NCBI RefSeq assembly: GCF_000332135.1
Contig: NZ_KB235896.1
Location: 4,704,356-4,768,355, forward strand
Direction: 5' to 3'
DNA length: 64,000 nt
DNA from: Anabaena sp. PCC 7108
Lineage (GTDB): Bacteria; Cyanobacteriota; Cyanobacteriia; Cyanobacteriales; Nostocaceae
Made by a program: the position numbers and the translations under genes. The notes below the pieces were generated by a model. That model was not told where the DNA came from and did no database searches. It was given only the letters and a program-made list of their open reading frames with translations. The stretch's first letter is position 1, and the number at the start of each line of letters is the position of its first letter. This document shows, in pieces, positions 37,433-48,096 of this stretch.

Positions 37433-40024
37433 TTAAAACCTTTCCCCAATCCCAAAATTGATGCGGCTATCGCCATCATCGCTCATACCATAGTCTATGC
37501 GAATTGGTCCCAATGGTGACTGTACACGCACACCTAGACCATAACCGTAGCCAGTACCATTTTTATTTAACACTTCAGCTGCTCTGGTACTAGTTCCCAG
37601 GTCACTACCATAATCAAAGAATAGTGCGCCACTAACTACAGAGAAAACAGGGAAACGATACTCAACAGAGGCTTGCACATAACTGCGTCCAGATGCCAAT
37701 CTGCCTTCATCGTAACCCCGGACAGAATTGCTACCACCTAGAGTAAAGGCTTCGTAGGGAGGTAAGTCACCCAAGACTGTGCCTCCTTGGAGGTTAAATG
37801 CCAGGGTTTGTGCGCCTTTACCAAAGCTGAGGAATTTCACAGGTACGTATTGACTGTAATTACCCCGTAGTCTAGTCAGAAAAATGTTGCCTTGTCCTAC
37901 AGGTACAGACTGGTCAACTCCGAAGCGGAGGTAAGAGCCATTGCTGGGTTGTAAAGGATTATTACGGCGATCGCGTTGTGCGCCCAGTTGCAATAATAGC
38001 AAATCGTCTTCCCCTGTTGCCGATTGAGTCAAGGGAATTAATGGGCTGATAATATTACCATTATCATCAAATATAGCCCCTTGTTTTCTGAGATTGCCAT
38101 CAGCATCACGACCAGAAACCCGCTGATACTGCAAGCCAGCTGAAGCAACCCACTCTGACTTTTCGTAGGGATTAGGAGAAAGGGGACGGGTAAAAGATAT
38201 ACCACCACCTAAACGGGTAATCCGGGGGCGATCTTGCTTATCTTGATTAGTGATATTGTTTGGGTCAAAGGTTTCAATATTGTCATCCTTGCCATCAAAA
38301 ATCAACGAAATTGAGCGACGACGGAAAACATTCGCTGTGTAAGAAGTCCGGTAAGGATCACCCGCAATCCAAGGATCTGTAAAGCGGAGGTCAAATAGCA
38401 GTTCTCTTTCTCCTAACTGGATCTCAGAGCTTAATTTTTGGTTTCTACCTGCCAAATTTTGCTGCTGATAGCTAATAGTCCCAAATAATCCACTCGCAGA
38501 ACTAATCCCTGCACCAGCCGCAATTGAGCCGCTACTGCGTTCAGCCACATTTAATACTACATCTACCTTACTAGGGTCAGTACCAGGGTCTAGGGAGACG
38601 TTGACATCCTCAAACAGTCCCAATCCAAAGACTCGTTGTATGTCTTTTTGAACTATGTTGCGGTTGAATATTTGTCCTGGCTTTAATTGCAATTCCCTTG
38701 TAATAATATATTCTTTTGTTCTTCCCCGAATTGGTTGTCCTTTATCGTCTGTTTCCTGACCATCTTTACTGCGGAATCGGACTTTAATGTTCTCTACTAC
38801 CCCTTCTGCGACTTGTAGGGTAACAACTCCATCTTCTGAGACTTTGGGCGCTCCAATCACGTTAGCCAGTACATAACCTTTATCTTGATACTGCTTGGTT
38901 AACTTTTTCACGCCTTCTTGTAAGTCCCGCAAATTCAAGATTTTGCCATACTGATCACGAAAGATTTCATCTACAGTGTTAGCAGGAAGTACGGAAGCCA
39001 CACCAGTTCCGGGATTAGCTTCTACTTGTACTTTAGTCAAGACTGGGTTAGGAACAACCACAAAACTCACCCGCACTCCCAAAGGTGTATCTTCTGGAAT
39101 TGCTTGCACGTTGGCGAAAAAGCCAGTGGCAAAGATGGCATTAATATCTTCTTGCAGTTGGGAGCGAGTTGTTGTTTGTCCTGGTTGGGTACGAATGACT
39201 TTATAAACTTCGGTTTCTAGTTCTGGTGAGACTGTTCCTGTTTGAGATGTGATTGCTACTTCTGAGACTAATACTCGTGGTTCTGCTGTTTCTGTGGCTT
39301 CTGGTGTGGCGGGAAAAACAGGTGCTGCTGTGGGTGGATTAACATTGTCCTGACTGGGATTTGCTTCGGGTTCGGGAACTTGAGCAGTTTTCAGCTTTGT
39401 TGTGATGGATACAATTAATTCTGGTTTGTCTGTCGGTGCTAATTTGCGATTTAAAGTCGGTTCGGAAACTTGAGCAGTATTCAGCTTTGTGGGATTAGGG
39501 ATAATTACTTCTGCTTTCTCTATTGCTTTCTCTATTGGTGCTGAATTGCGATTTAAGGCTGATTCCAGGACTTCGGTAGTATTCAGCTTTGTGGGATTAG
39601 GGATAATTACTTCTGCTTTCTCTATTGCTTTGTCTATCGGTGCTGAATTGCGATTTAAGGCTGATTCCAGGACTTCGGCAGTATTCAGCTTTGTGGGATT
39701 GGGTATAATTACTTCTGGAATCGCTATCGATGGCGAGTTAGCTGTTAAGGCTGTAACAGTGTTGGGAGACTGATGAGATTGTGTCTCTATCACTACTGCT
39801 GTTGGTTTGGGTTGAGATACCTGGTTTGCATCACTCTGAGCAGATTCCTGTTCTATCTGCTGAGTTGTTTCTAACGTAGCAACTTCTGTTGTCTGAACAA
39901 TATTAGCATTAGCCGTTTGTGCATTTGCTTTCAGGGAACTACCCAAAGGAGCAATAATGGCTATAGCTACGCTTGCCAAGGGCATCGCTGCCAGTAATAC
40001 AGGAGATAAACGCATTTTACTCAT
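37433..40024 (-). CDS. bamA: Outer membrane assembly protein BamA (Omp85)
   Basis: Omp85 inserts beta-barrel proteins into the outer membrane. A signal peptide (ending KANAQ, about residue 36) is followed by a long Pro/Thr-rich region. Inside that region a 34-residue unit, EVIIPNPTKLNTAEVLESAL and so on, is repeated twice almost exactly and then in degenerate form. POTRA domains follow (for example RVLVSEVAITSQTGTVSPELETEVYKVI), then the barrel, which ends with Phe (RINFGIGERF), the usual outer membrane signal. I chose the ATG at 40024, which follows AGAGGA; a GTG lies six codons upstream. The 863-residue length fits cyanobacterial Omp85 with its extended N-terminus. Confidence 0.95.
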   Translation of the reverse strand: MSKMRLSPVLLAAMPLASVAIAIIAPLGSSLKANAQTANANIVQTTEVATLETTQQIEQESAQSDANQVSQPKPTAVVIETQSHQSPNTVTALTANSPSIAIPEVIIPNPTKLNTAEVLESALNRNSAPIDKAIEKAEVIIPNPTKLNTTEVLESALNRNSAPIEKAIEKAEVIIPNPTKLNTAQVSEPTLNRKLAPTDKPELIVSITTKLKTAQVPEPEANPSQDNVNPPTAAPVFPATPEATETAEPRVLVSEVAITSQTGTVSPELETEVYKVIRTQPGQTTTRSQLQEDINAIFATGFFANVQAIPEDTPLGVRVSFVVVPNPVLTKVQVEANPGTGVASVLPANTVDEIFRDQYGKILNLRDLQEGVKKLTKQYQDKGYVLANVIGAPKVSEDGVVTLQVAEGVVENIKVRFRSKDGQETDDKGQPIRGRTKEYIITRELQLKPGQIFNRNIVQKDIQRVFGLGLFEDVNVSLDPGTDPSKVDVVLNVAERSSGSIAAGAGISSASGLFGTISYQQQNLAGRNQKLSSEIQLGERELLFDLRFTDPWIAGDPYRTSYTANVFRRRSISLIFDGKDDNIETFDPNNITNQDKQDRPRITRLGGGISFTRPLSPNPYEKSEWVASAGLQYQRVSGRDADGNLRKQGAIFDDNGNIISPLIPLTQSATGEDDLLLLQLGAQRDRRNNPLQPSNGSYLRFGVDQSVPVGQGNIFLTRLRGNYSQYVPVKFLSFGKGAQTLAFNLQGGTVLGDLPPYEAFTLGGSNSVRGYDEGRLASGRSYVQASVEYRFPVFSVVSGALFFDYGSDLGTSTRAAEVLNKNGTGYGYGLGVRVQSPLGPIRIDYGMSDDGDSRINFGIGERF

Positions 40025-40190
40025 ATTCCTCTTCACTACCACACATACCGCTTTGCGGAATTCAAAATTAAAAATTCAAAGATTTTTTGGGGTTGCATAA
40101 TTGCGGAATGATTTGAGAATCGGCATAAATATATAATCATCGCGTCAGCCTGTCTCCGCGTCCCCGCGTCAGCCTCAATCATCCCCTTAT

Positions 40191-40937
40191 TCACCAACCC
40201 CGATTTTTGCTGTCTACGACTTTTAAAACCCTTTGTAAAACCTCCTGGTAGGCATTCTCTACATTCCCCATGTCCTTGCGAAAGCGGTCTTTGTCCATTA
40301 CCCTGCGGTTAGGATCAGCTTCGGTAATGTCCCACAAACGGCAGGTGTCAGGGCTAATTTCATCTGCCAAGAGTATTTGCTGTTGTGAGTTCAAACCAAA
40401 TTCAAGTTTAAAGTCTACTAAGGTGATACCGCAGCTTTGCCAAAAACCCTGAAGAAACTGGTTGATTTGCAATGCAAGATGGGTAATGCAGTCAACTTGT
40501 TCCGCAGTGGCTAATGCCAATAAGAATAAGCGATCGCGTGTTAATAGAGGATCTCCCAATTTATCGTCTTTGTAATAAAACTCTACCAAAGGCTGTGGCA
40601 GAACTGTACCTAGTTGTAATCCTGTTTGCTGACACAGACTACCAGCAGCAATATTTCTAACAACTACTTCCAATGGCACAATTTTTACTGCGTGTATCCG
40701 CATTTGATTAGGTGCGGGACTGTCAATGTAGTGAGTTTTGATTCCTTGCAGTTCTAATTGTTGGAACAACTTACTAGAAATAGTGCAATTTATACTTCCT
40801 TTCCCCTCAATACTGCCACGTTTTTGGGCGTTAAATGCAGTAGCATCATCTTTGAAATCAGCCAACAAGATTTCAGGTTCGTCTGTGCTGTAGATGATTT
40901 TCGCTTTGCCTTCGTATAGCTTGGAATTAAGAGACAT
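40191..40937 (-). CDS. purC: Phosphoribosylaminoimidazole-succinocarboxamide synthase
   Basis: PurC adds aspartate to CAIR in purine synthesis. The sequence shows KLYEGKAKIIYSTDEPEILLADFKDDATAFN, the SAICAR signature VPLEVVVRNIAAGSLCQQTG and LVDFKLEFGL, then LADEISPDTCRLWD. I start it at the ATG at 40937 (248 residues); the open frame extends 14 codons further, but homologues begin here. It lies 166 bp upstream of bamA on the same strand. Confidence 0.95.
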   Translation of the reverse strand: MSLNSKLYEGKAKIIYSTDEPEILLADFKDDATAFNAQKRGSIEGKGSINCTISSKLFQQLELQGIKTHYIDSPAPNQMRIHAVKIVPLEVVVRNIAAGSLCQQTGLQLGTVLPQPLVEFYYKDDKLGDPLLTRDRLFLLALATAEQVDCITHLALQINQFLQGFWQSCGITLVDFKLEFGLNSQQQILLADEISPDTCRLWDITEADPNRRVMDKDRFRKDMGNVENAYQEVLQRVLKVVDSKNRGW

Positions 40938-41620
40938 TGTGGTAGATCCAGTTCTGGGAATGGTTTTAAGCTTAACCATTTTATCTTTAGTTATTAGCCA
41001 TTGGCCATGAGTGATAATTTGGCTGTTAATGATTTAGTGTGACTTAGACAAAAAATGCGTAAATCATCTTAAATAAAACATATTTGTCCATAATCGATGT
41101 TTTCTAAGTTAATTTTTTGTAATTTTTCGACAGGAAATTTTACAATCACGTAAAAAAAGTATATATTATTGCTTGATTATTTAGTATTTTGGGTGTTAAT
41201 TTAAGCCTTTAAGCAAATTAAAGCTGTAGTAGACTAACCTCATGTGGGAAATAGCCATCTTTTGTCAGAAAAGATGTATATGTAATAAGCAATTGCTAGT
41301 TAATAGCTTGGGCTAGTGAGGCATAAACGTTGGAAAACTTGCTGCTTAGTAACTGATAACTTGATGATTTTGTCAAAGCTGGAATTAACCAATTACTCTA
41401 TAAACTTAACAAAAGCATCGTTTAATCAATACCTTCTCCAAATTTAAAAAAGCCTTGATTCGTAGGTTGGGTTTTGCTCCGCTCAACCAACCTAAAAAAA
41501 TGGTGAAGGTATTATTAATGGATTAGCTTTCTTTTGGTCTGACAAAATAGAGATAATATTTGCTAGTTATTCTGCTCTAAACCAAAAATCAGGGGCAGAG
41601 TTGAACACATGGAGAAAAAA
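40938..41620. other. Long intergenic region between purC and a small conserved gene
   Basis: This roughly 680-bp AT-rich stretch contains the promoters of two divergent genes. At 41463-41494 there is an inverted repeat, TAGGTTGG and CCAACCTA, followed by seven A residues. It is part of the GTAGGTTGGGTT family of dispersed repeats that I recognise from cyanobacteria. No open frame or RNA gene could be recognised. Confidence 0.55.
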
Positions 41621-41884
41621 ATGGTGAGTAAAGATGATTTTCTCTATCCTCGTGGTCGCTACTACGGTCACGTCAAGCCAGAAAACTTAGTTTTTAATGC
41701 CAATCTACAGGAATTTGCCCAGCGAGTTAGTTACATCTGTAACTTAGAAACAGCCGGAAAAGTCGCGCCAGATGAAGCTTATAAGCAAATCAAAGCCATG
41801 TGGAAGGAATTAAAACGCTCGAAAAAACAGCTAAAAATAGGTGAAGAACCTGAACAAAATAACGACTCAGAGCCGGAACAATAA
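41621..41884 (+). CDS. Conserved cyanobacterial small protein (DUF7219-like)
   Basis: The protein of 87 residues begins MVSKDDFLYPRGRYYGHVKP and continues ENLVFNANLQEFAQRVSYICNLETAGKVAPDEAYKQIKAMWKELKRSK. I associate this pattern with a cyanobacterial family of unknown function. It has no membrane segment. An in-frame ATG four codons upstream is possible, but the GGAG six bases before 41621 favours this start. Confidence 0.8.
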   Translation: MVSKDDFLYPRGRYYGHVKPENLVFNANLQEFAQRVSYICNLETAGKVAPDEAYKQIKAMWKELKRSKKQLKIGEEPEQNNDSEPEQ

Positions 41885-42000
41885 AGTAGGGACAGGGACT
41901 CTTAACTGGGGACTGGGGAGAAAAATTTTAGATTTTAGATTTTAGATTGGAGTTCATGAAATACAATCCAAAATCCAAAATCCAAAATCCAAAATTGTAT

Positions 42001-42056
42001 CACCAATCACCAATCACCAATCACCAATCACCAATCACCAATCACCAATCACCAAT
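42001..42056. repeat. Heptamer tandem repeat CACCAAT, 8 copies
   Basis: Eight perfect CACCAAT units lie between the small conserved gene and the convergent adenylate cyclase. The array ends 3 bp before the cyclase stop codon. Upstream of it there is an imperfect repeat of TTTTAGA and AAAATCC units. Confidence 0.9.
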
Positions 42057-42058
42057 CA

Positions 42059-44635
42059 CTATTTAGTTATCATTGTCCAGACACCATCCCAAGAATCTGG
42101 TGGTTCTATTTGCTGATAATTATAGGCTCGTTCTAGGTGGGTATTCAGGGCTTGGTCTAGGGGTCGGATGCGTTTAGCAGCTTCAAAGTTAGCGATCGCT
42201 TGAGAAAAGTCCCGGGAGGAATAAGCAGTGCGTCCAGCATGATAATGGAACAAAAACTCTTCGGTGTTTGCATCTAAGGGATTACAGCGATCACCAATTA
42301 ATTCATAAATATATACCGCCTGATGTTTACCTTTAACGCGAATTTTATCTAGTTGTCGCACCCAAATGCGATCGCTGCACAAATTATAAGTAAATTCGCT
42401 CAAAATAATGTCACAACCATATTCCTTGGTTACACCTTCCAAGCGGGAACTCAAATTCACCCCATCGCCAATCACCGTATAGTCCATCCGTTTGCGAGAA
42501 CCGATATTCCCGGAAACTACTTCCCCAGAACTAATCCCTATGCCAATATGGATTTGAGGTTGCGCCTGCATAATCCGCCTATGGTTAAATTCTTCCAGTC
42601 GGCGACGCATATCTAATGCTGACTGTACTGCTCGCCATGCGTGATTTTCTGTCAGCGGTAAGGGCGCACCATATACAGCCATTAAAGCATCACCAATAAA
42701 TTTATCTAAAGTTCCTTCATATTGAAAAACTGACTCCACCATTGTTTCAAAATATTGATTCAGCAGCGATACCACCTCAGCTGCTCCCAAGTTTTCCGTC
42801 AGAGTTGTGTAACCTCGGATATCGGAGAACAAGATAGTTACTTCTTTGCGCTCACCTACCATTAAGGTATCCTCTCCCAGCGCCATAACTTGCTCGGCTA
42901 CGTGGGGGGTCAGATAGCGGTACATGGTGCTTTTGAGGCGTTTTTCCCGACTGATGTCTTCCAATACCACCAAACCACCTCTGACTCCACCTTCTGGATT
43001 AGTCAGAGGATTGACGGTGAGATTGATGCTGCGTTCTAATTCTTTGACTACATCAGCAGGGAGTAACTCAAATTGGGGAGTCAGGAGTTGATTCCAAGGA
43101 ATAAAAATATTGGGGTTACTGCGATCGCGTACCGCTAAAATTAACTTATGAGTTTTGAGTTTTGAATTTTGAGTTTCACCATTTTCTAATTGATACAATC
43201 CCACTTGCAAACTTTGCTCTGGGACATAATGCCTAGATCCATGTTTTAAACTATCTTCTAGCCGCATTTGCAGATTTTCAATTGGCATAACCTCCCAAAC
43301 TTTACGACCAAGTAAATTTTGCTTCCACAGCAGTTTATTAGTAATTCTATTAGCTTCCTTTAACGGACAACCAATTAACTCCAGTGCGGCATCATTAATG
43401 GTAACAATTTGACCTTGCATATCTGTAGAAATTACAGCATCTGACAAACTCTGGAGAATGTCTTTTTGATATTGTCTTTCTAACAATACATTTTCAAATA
43501 AGCGAGCATTTTCTAAAGCAATTCCTGCCTGAATATTAAAAGCCCGCATGAATTCTTCATCAGAAGTAGAAAAACTACCTTGTTGCTTATTAATTAACTG
43601 TGTTACTCCAATCAATTCATTAGCTGAATTAAATACCGGTAAACACAAGATATTGCGAGTTAAATACCCAGTCTTATTATCTGTAGTCGGGTCAAAGCGA
43701 GGATCTTGGTAAGCATCCGGGATATTCAGCGCTTGACCAGTAGAAGCCACATAGCCAGCAATACCGCGATTAGAAGGGATACGGACTTCAATCAAGTTTT
43801 TACCATCAGCGGCAGCCACCTTCGTCCAGAGTTCCCCCATTTCCTTACGATACAAAAACAGCGCACTGCGGTCTGCTTGCATAAGAATCCGGGCTTGTTC
43901 CATGACTATTTGCAAAGTCACCTCTAAATCCAAACTTTGCCCTAATGTCTGAGTTGCACGCAACAAAGCTGTTGCACCCCGCTGATTGCGAGCCGCTACA
44001 TAAAAAGACTGACAACTTTCTAAGATAATGCCAATAGAAGAGGCAAAGTCTCGAAAAGATTCTTCATCATCATGATTAAAAGGATTATCCCCAGCTTTAT
44101 TTGCTAGTTGTACTACAGCTACAGTTTGCTTTTTACTACTCACCACTGGCATACATAAAAGATTGCGGATTTTATAGCCCATTTGTCTTTCTAATTCTGG
44201 GCTAAAAAGAGGGTGAGTAGAGGTTTCAGATATATTCAGATATTGACCTGTAGTCGCCACATGACCAGGAATACCCACATTTAAGGGAGTGCGTATTTCT
44301 AGGAATTTTTGGCCATTATCCTGGGGAACTTTTGACCACAGTTGAGCCTTATCATAATCAACTAAAAAAATGGCTGTATGTTCAGCTTGAAGAATTTGGC
44401 CAATTTTGAGGGTAATGGCTTCTAGAACTTTTTCCAACATACTTTCTAGAGCTTCATTATTGATGAGATCAATAGCTCTGAGAAATTGCTGAAATTCAGC
44501 TGTAATGAAATCAAGTAAGCAAACAAATTCGTTAACAGAGAGGTCTTTGACGCGACTGAGTAGAGTGTGGGTACGATTAACTTGAGTAAGTTCAGTTAAT
44601 GTTGCCAAAACGCTACCGGCGTTAGGGAGTGTCAT
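42059..44635 (-). CDS. cyaB: Adenylate cyclase with tandem GAF and PAS domains (CyaB type)
   Basis: The 858-residue protein has the layout of the Anabaena CyaB1/CyaB2 enzymes: GAF-A (about residues 60-205), GAF-B (about 230-380), PAS (about 390-520) and a class III cyclase domain (about 595-770). Both GAF domains carry the NKxxx-F-xxx-DE signature (NKAGDNPFNHDDE and NKQQGSFSTSDE), which in those enzymes marks cAMP-binding autoactivation. The cyclase domain has the metal-binding Asp of LFSDIRGYTTL, the adenine-selecting Lys in TLDKFIGDALMAVYGAP, and DYTVIGDGVNLSSRLEG. A short TPR-like segment (HYHAGRTAYSSRDFSQAIANFE) ends it. I cannot decide between cyaB1 and cyaB2. Confidence 0.93.
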   Translation of the reverse strand: MTLPNAGSVLATLTELTQVNRTHTLLSRVKDLSVNEFVCLLDFITAEFQQFLRAIDLINNEALESMLEKVLEAITLKIGQILQAEHTAIFLVDYDKAQLWSKVPQDNGQKFLEIRTPLNVGIPGHVATTGQYLNISETSTHPLFSPELERQMGYKIRNLLCMPVVSSKKQTVAVVQLANKAGDNPFNHDDEESFRDFASSIGIILESCQSFYVAARNQRGATALLRATQTLGQSLDLEVTLQIVMEQARILMQADRSALFLYRKEMGELWTKVAAADGKNLIEVRIPSNRGIAGYVASTGQALNIPDAYQDPRFDPTTDNKTGYLTRNILCLPVFNSANELIGVTQLINKQQGSFSTSDEEFMRAFNIQAGIALENARLFENVLLERQYQKDILQSLSDAVISTDMQGQIVTINDAALELIGCPLKEANRITNKLLWKQNLLGRKVWEVMPIENLQMRLEDSLKHGSRHYVPEQSLQVGLYQLENGETQNSKLKTHKLILAVRDRSNPNIFIPWNQLLTPQFELLPADVVKELERSINLTVNPLTNPEGGVRGGLVVLEDISREKRLKSTMYRYLTPHVAEQVMALGEDTLMVGERKEVTILFSDIRGYTTLTENLGAAEVVSLLNQYFETMVESVFQYEGTLDKFIGDALMAVYGAPLPLTENHAWRAVQSALDMRRRLEEFNHRRIMQAQPQIHIGIGISSGEVVSGNIGSRKRMDYTVIGDGVNLSSRLEGVTKEYGCDIILSEFTYNLCSDRIWVRQLDKIRVKGKHQAVYIYELIGDRCNPLDANTEEFLFHYHAGRTAYSSRDFSQAIANFEAAKRIRPLDQALNTHLERAYNYQQIEPPDSWDGVWTMITK

Positions 44636-44704
44636 GGGTATTCTGGATTTTAGATTTTGGATGTTTTATAAATGATTTCGTGTTGAATTTTTAATGTTGA
44701 ATTT

Positions 44705-45823
44705 TTAATTTTTTGAGACTACTTTTTGGTAATAATCTTGTAATTGACGTGTAGCAGCTGCCCATCCCCAGTTTTCTGCTTCTTTGCGGGCATTTTTACG
44801 AAGCAGGGTGACTTCTTGTTGATCTTGTAATAAACGCACTGTAGCATTAATAGCCTCTTGAATATCTGCTGTCGGTTCAAAAAGATACCCATTTACCCCA
44901 TTTGTAACAATATCAGGAATTCCACCTGAACGGGCTGCGACGACTGGACACCCAGCTGCCATTGCTTCTAGTAGAACTAATCCCAGTGTTTCTGTCCGGG
45001 AAGGAAAAATAAAGGCATCAGCACTAGCAAAGGCAGAACCTAATTCTTTTCCCATCAGATAACCAACAAAATAAGTATTTGTGCCGGCAAAGCGTTTTTC
45101 TAGGGCTTGACGGTGGGGACCATCTCCTACCAAGGCTAACCGCGCACCAGGAATGGCTTCTAAAATTGGTTTAATCCGCTCAATTTCTTTTTCAGCGGAA
45201 AGACGACCTACATATAAAAGTAAAGGATGTTCGGGATGATTTTGGGATAGGCGCGATCGCATTTCTAGACTTGCTAAATCAGGATGAAATAATTCTGTAT
45301 CAACTCCTCTCTGCCACAAATCTACTCTTTCAATTCCATGTCCAGATAGTTCTTCTACCATCACGGTAGAGGTACACAAATTTAACTCTGCTTGATTATG
45401 TGCGCTTTTGAGTAATTCCCAAAGTAATCCTTCTAACATTCCTAATCCGTAATGTTGCAGATATTGCGGCAAGTGGGTATGGTAAGAAGCCACTAAAGGA
45501 ATTTTCAAGACTTTACTGTAAAAAATCCCCGATAATCCCAAAACTGCAGGATTGACAACATGAATAATATCCGGCTGAAACTGTTCTAGTGCATAACCAA
45601 TAGCTGGTCGAGGTAGTGCTATTTGTAGCTCTGGATACAGAGGTAAGGGAAAGCCAGTAACGCCGTAAACTTTCGCGCCTTTATGTTCAGTGATCCCACC
45701 TTCTGGGGCAATTACTAGTACTTGATTTCCATGACGTTGTAAATGGTCAACTGTGTGACGCAGACGCGTCACAATTCCATCAACTTTGGGTAAGAAAGTT
45801 TCGGTGAATAGGGCAATTCTCAT
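44705..45823 (-). CDS. sqdX: Sulfoquinovosyltransferase SqdX (GT4)
   Basis: SqdX transfers sulfoquinovose from UDP-sulfoquinovose to diacylglycerol, making the thylakoid lipid SQDG. The 372-residue GT-B protein starts MRIALFTETFLPKVDGIVTR. It has LLYVGRLSAEKEIERI and the E-x7-E nucleotide-binding motif in SRTETLGLVLLEAMAAGCPVVAARSGGIPDIV. The neighbouring sqdB on the same strand, which makes its substrate, fixes the assignment. Confidence 0.95.
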   Translation of the reverse strand: MRIALFTETFLPKVDGIVTRLRHTVDHLQRHGNQVLVIAPEGGITEHKGAKVYGVTGFPLPLYPELQIALPRPAIGYALEQFQPDIIHVVNPAVLGLSGIFYSKVLKIPLVASYHTHLPQYLQHYGLGMLEGLLWELLKSAHNQAELNLCTSTVMVEELSGHGIERVDLWQRGVDTELFHPDLASLEMRSRLSQNHPEHPLLLYVGRLSAEKEIERIKPILEAIPGARLALVGDGPHRQALEKRFAGTNTYFVGYLMGKELGSAFASADAFIFPSRTETLGLVLLEAMAAGCPVVAARSGGIPDIVTNGVNGYLFEPTADIQEAINATVRLLQDQQEVTLLRKNARKEAENWGWAAATRQLQDYYQKVVSKN

Positions 45824-45861
45824 AAAAAAACTGGAAAGCAGGAGTTTAGGAGCTACTAGAA

Positions 45862-45933
45862 GTCAGGAGGGGCGAACGGCCGTTCGCCCGTACAGGAGTC
45901 AGGAGGGGCGAACGGCCGTTCGCCCGTACAGGA
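45862..45933. repeat. 36-bp palindrome-containing direct repeat, 2 copies
   Basis: Two identical 36-bp units (45862-45897 and 45898-45933) each contain the perfect 20-bp palindrome GGGCGAACGGCCGTTCGCCC. They lie in the sqdB-sqdX spacer and would form two strong hairpins in the transcript. There is no T run, so they are not simple terminators. I recognise the palindrome as a dispersed repeat type of Nostoc genomes. Confidence 0.9.
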
Positions 45934-45998
45934 GTAATCAATTCAAAATTCAAAAGTTCTTGCCTTTTGCCTTCTTTGTGTCACCTGTCACCTGTCAC

Positions 45999-47165
<1,167 letters not shown>

Positions 47166-47304
47166 TTACTCGCTGATAGCTAAATCTACCAGGTTTGTGT
47201 CCCCTGTAGCTGATTAATTCTGGGAACTCTTCACAGGGAACAGAACAAGATTCTAGGGAGTTATATTTTTTTGGCCAAATGTATAATTCATTTGGCTGAG
47301 GCAC

Positions 47305-47820
47305 TTACCTAATCTTATACTGCTGGGCAATGTGGTAAAACAAACGATAGTAATAGCGAAATTCTTGGCTGTTGCTTTTTCCTTGCCAATAATATTTTAA
47401 TTGACCTTGAGTTATGGTCAATTTCATGGAACTTACTTCTTTACCCACTTCTACAACCAGCAGTCCAGAGACTCCTTGGGCAGTTTGAAAGTTTTCATCT
47501 ATGGTTTTTACAGTCTTTATGTCTTGGGTAATTGACTCTGGCAATTGATTTCCTGCCCAAGCGCTAATTTCTACATTTTGGTTTTGTGGTGCAACAAATG
47601 TAACTCCATCGTTATTGTCTGGGGCTGTTAAAGCAGTCCAATTGCTGGGATAGGGAAACTCAAAACCATAACGAAAATTGTGGTAAGTCTCCCATGTCAG
47701 TTTGGAGTTTTGGAAGTTAGTGGCACTACAACCTGAGAACATTATTGCTGTGCCAACACCAGAGACTAGTCCCACAATTACTCGCCTCAAATTATAGGTT
47801 TTGACCGCAGCACTAGACAT
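47305..47820 (-). CDS. Predicted lipoprotein with PsbP-like motif
   Basis: The 171-residue protein starts MSSAAVKTYNLRRVIVGLVS and has a signal peptide with the lipobox FSGC, so it is probably lipid-anchored. The mature part contains YGFEFPYPSNWTALTAPDNNDGVTFVAP, which resembles the start of PsbP-like domains. It lacks the rest of the CyanoP pattern, so I do not call it CyanoP. A 13-codon upstream extension is open, but the lipoprotein signal fits this start. It lies 151 bp upstream of sqdB. Confidence 0.75.
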   Translation of the reverse strand: MSSAAVKTYNLRRVIVGLVSGVGTAIMFSGCSATNFQNSKLTWETYHNFRYGFEFPYPSNWTALTAPDNNDGVTFVAPQNQNVEISAWAGNQLPESITQDIKTVKTIDENFQTAQGVSGLLVVEVGKEVSSMKLTITQGQLKYYWQGKSNSQEFRYYYRLFYHIAQQYKIR

Positions 47821-48031
47821 AATTATACCCTTTAGCCAATTTCCGCACAGTGCCATCAAAGAAGAGGCGGAGAGGAAAATTCATCTCCCCTGCACCTTTG
47901 CTCTTTTTTGCCCTGGTTTCTCCACTGGAATTATTGTGACATAAATCACTCAGTTTCATGATATTGTGACTAATTGCTAACTACTTTTATTAAGAGATGT
48001 AACAAAATAGCCGTCAAAACGTTTTACCATC

Positions 48032-48060
48032 TTGACAAGGAATCAAGAAGTCGATAAGGT
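48032..48060 (+). promoter_or_regulatory. Possible promoter upstream of the ycf46 cluster
   Basis: A perfect TTGACA at 48032-48037 is followed after 17 bp by TAAGGT at 48055-48060, a weak -10. It lies 37 bp before the start codon at 48097. This is a prediction only. Confidence 0.3.
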
Positions 48061-48096
48061 TGGTTACATACCCGGGTAAGACCGTTAATAAGTTAT

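Noticed and set aside
37112-37479. Three overlapping - strand reading frames rich in VIGHWSL
   Set aside because: They are produced by the GACCAAT heptamer array, which keeps every frame open. There is no real gene.
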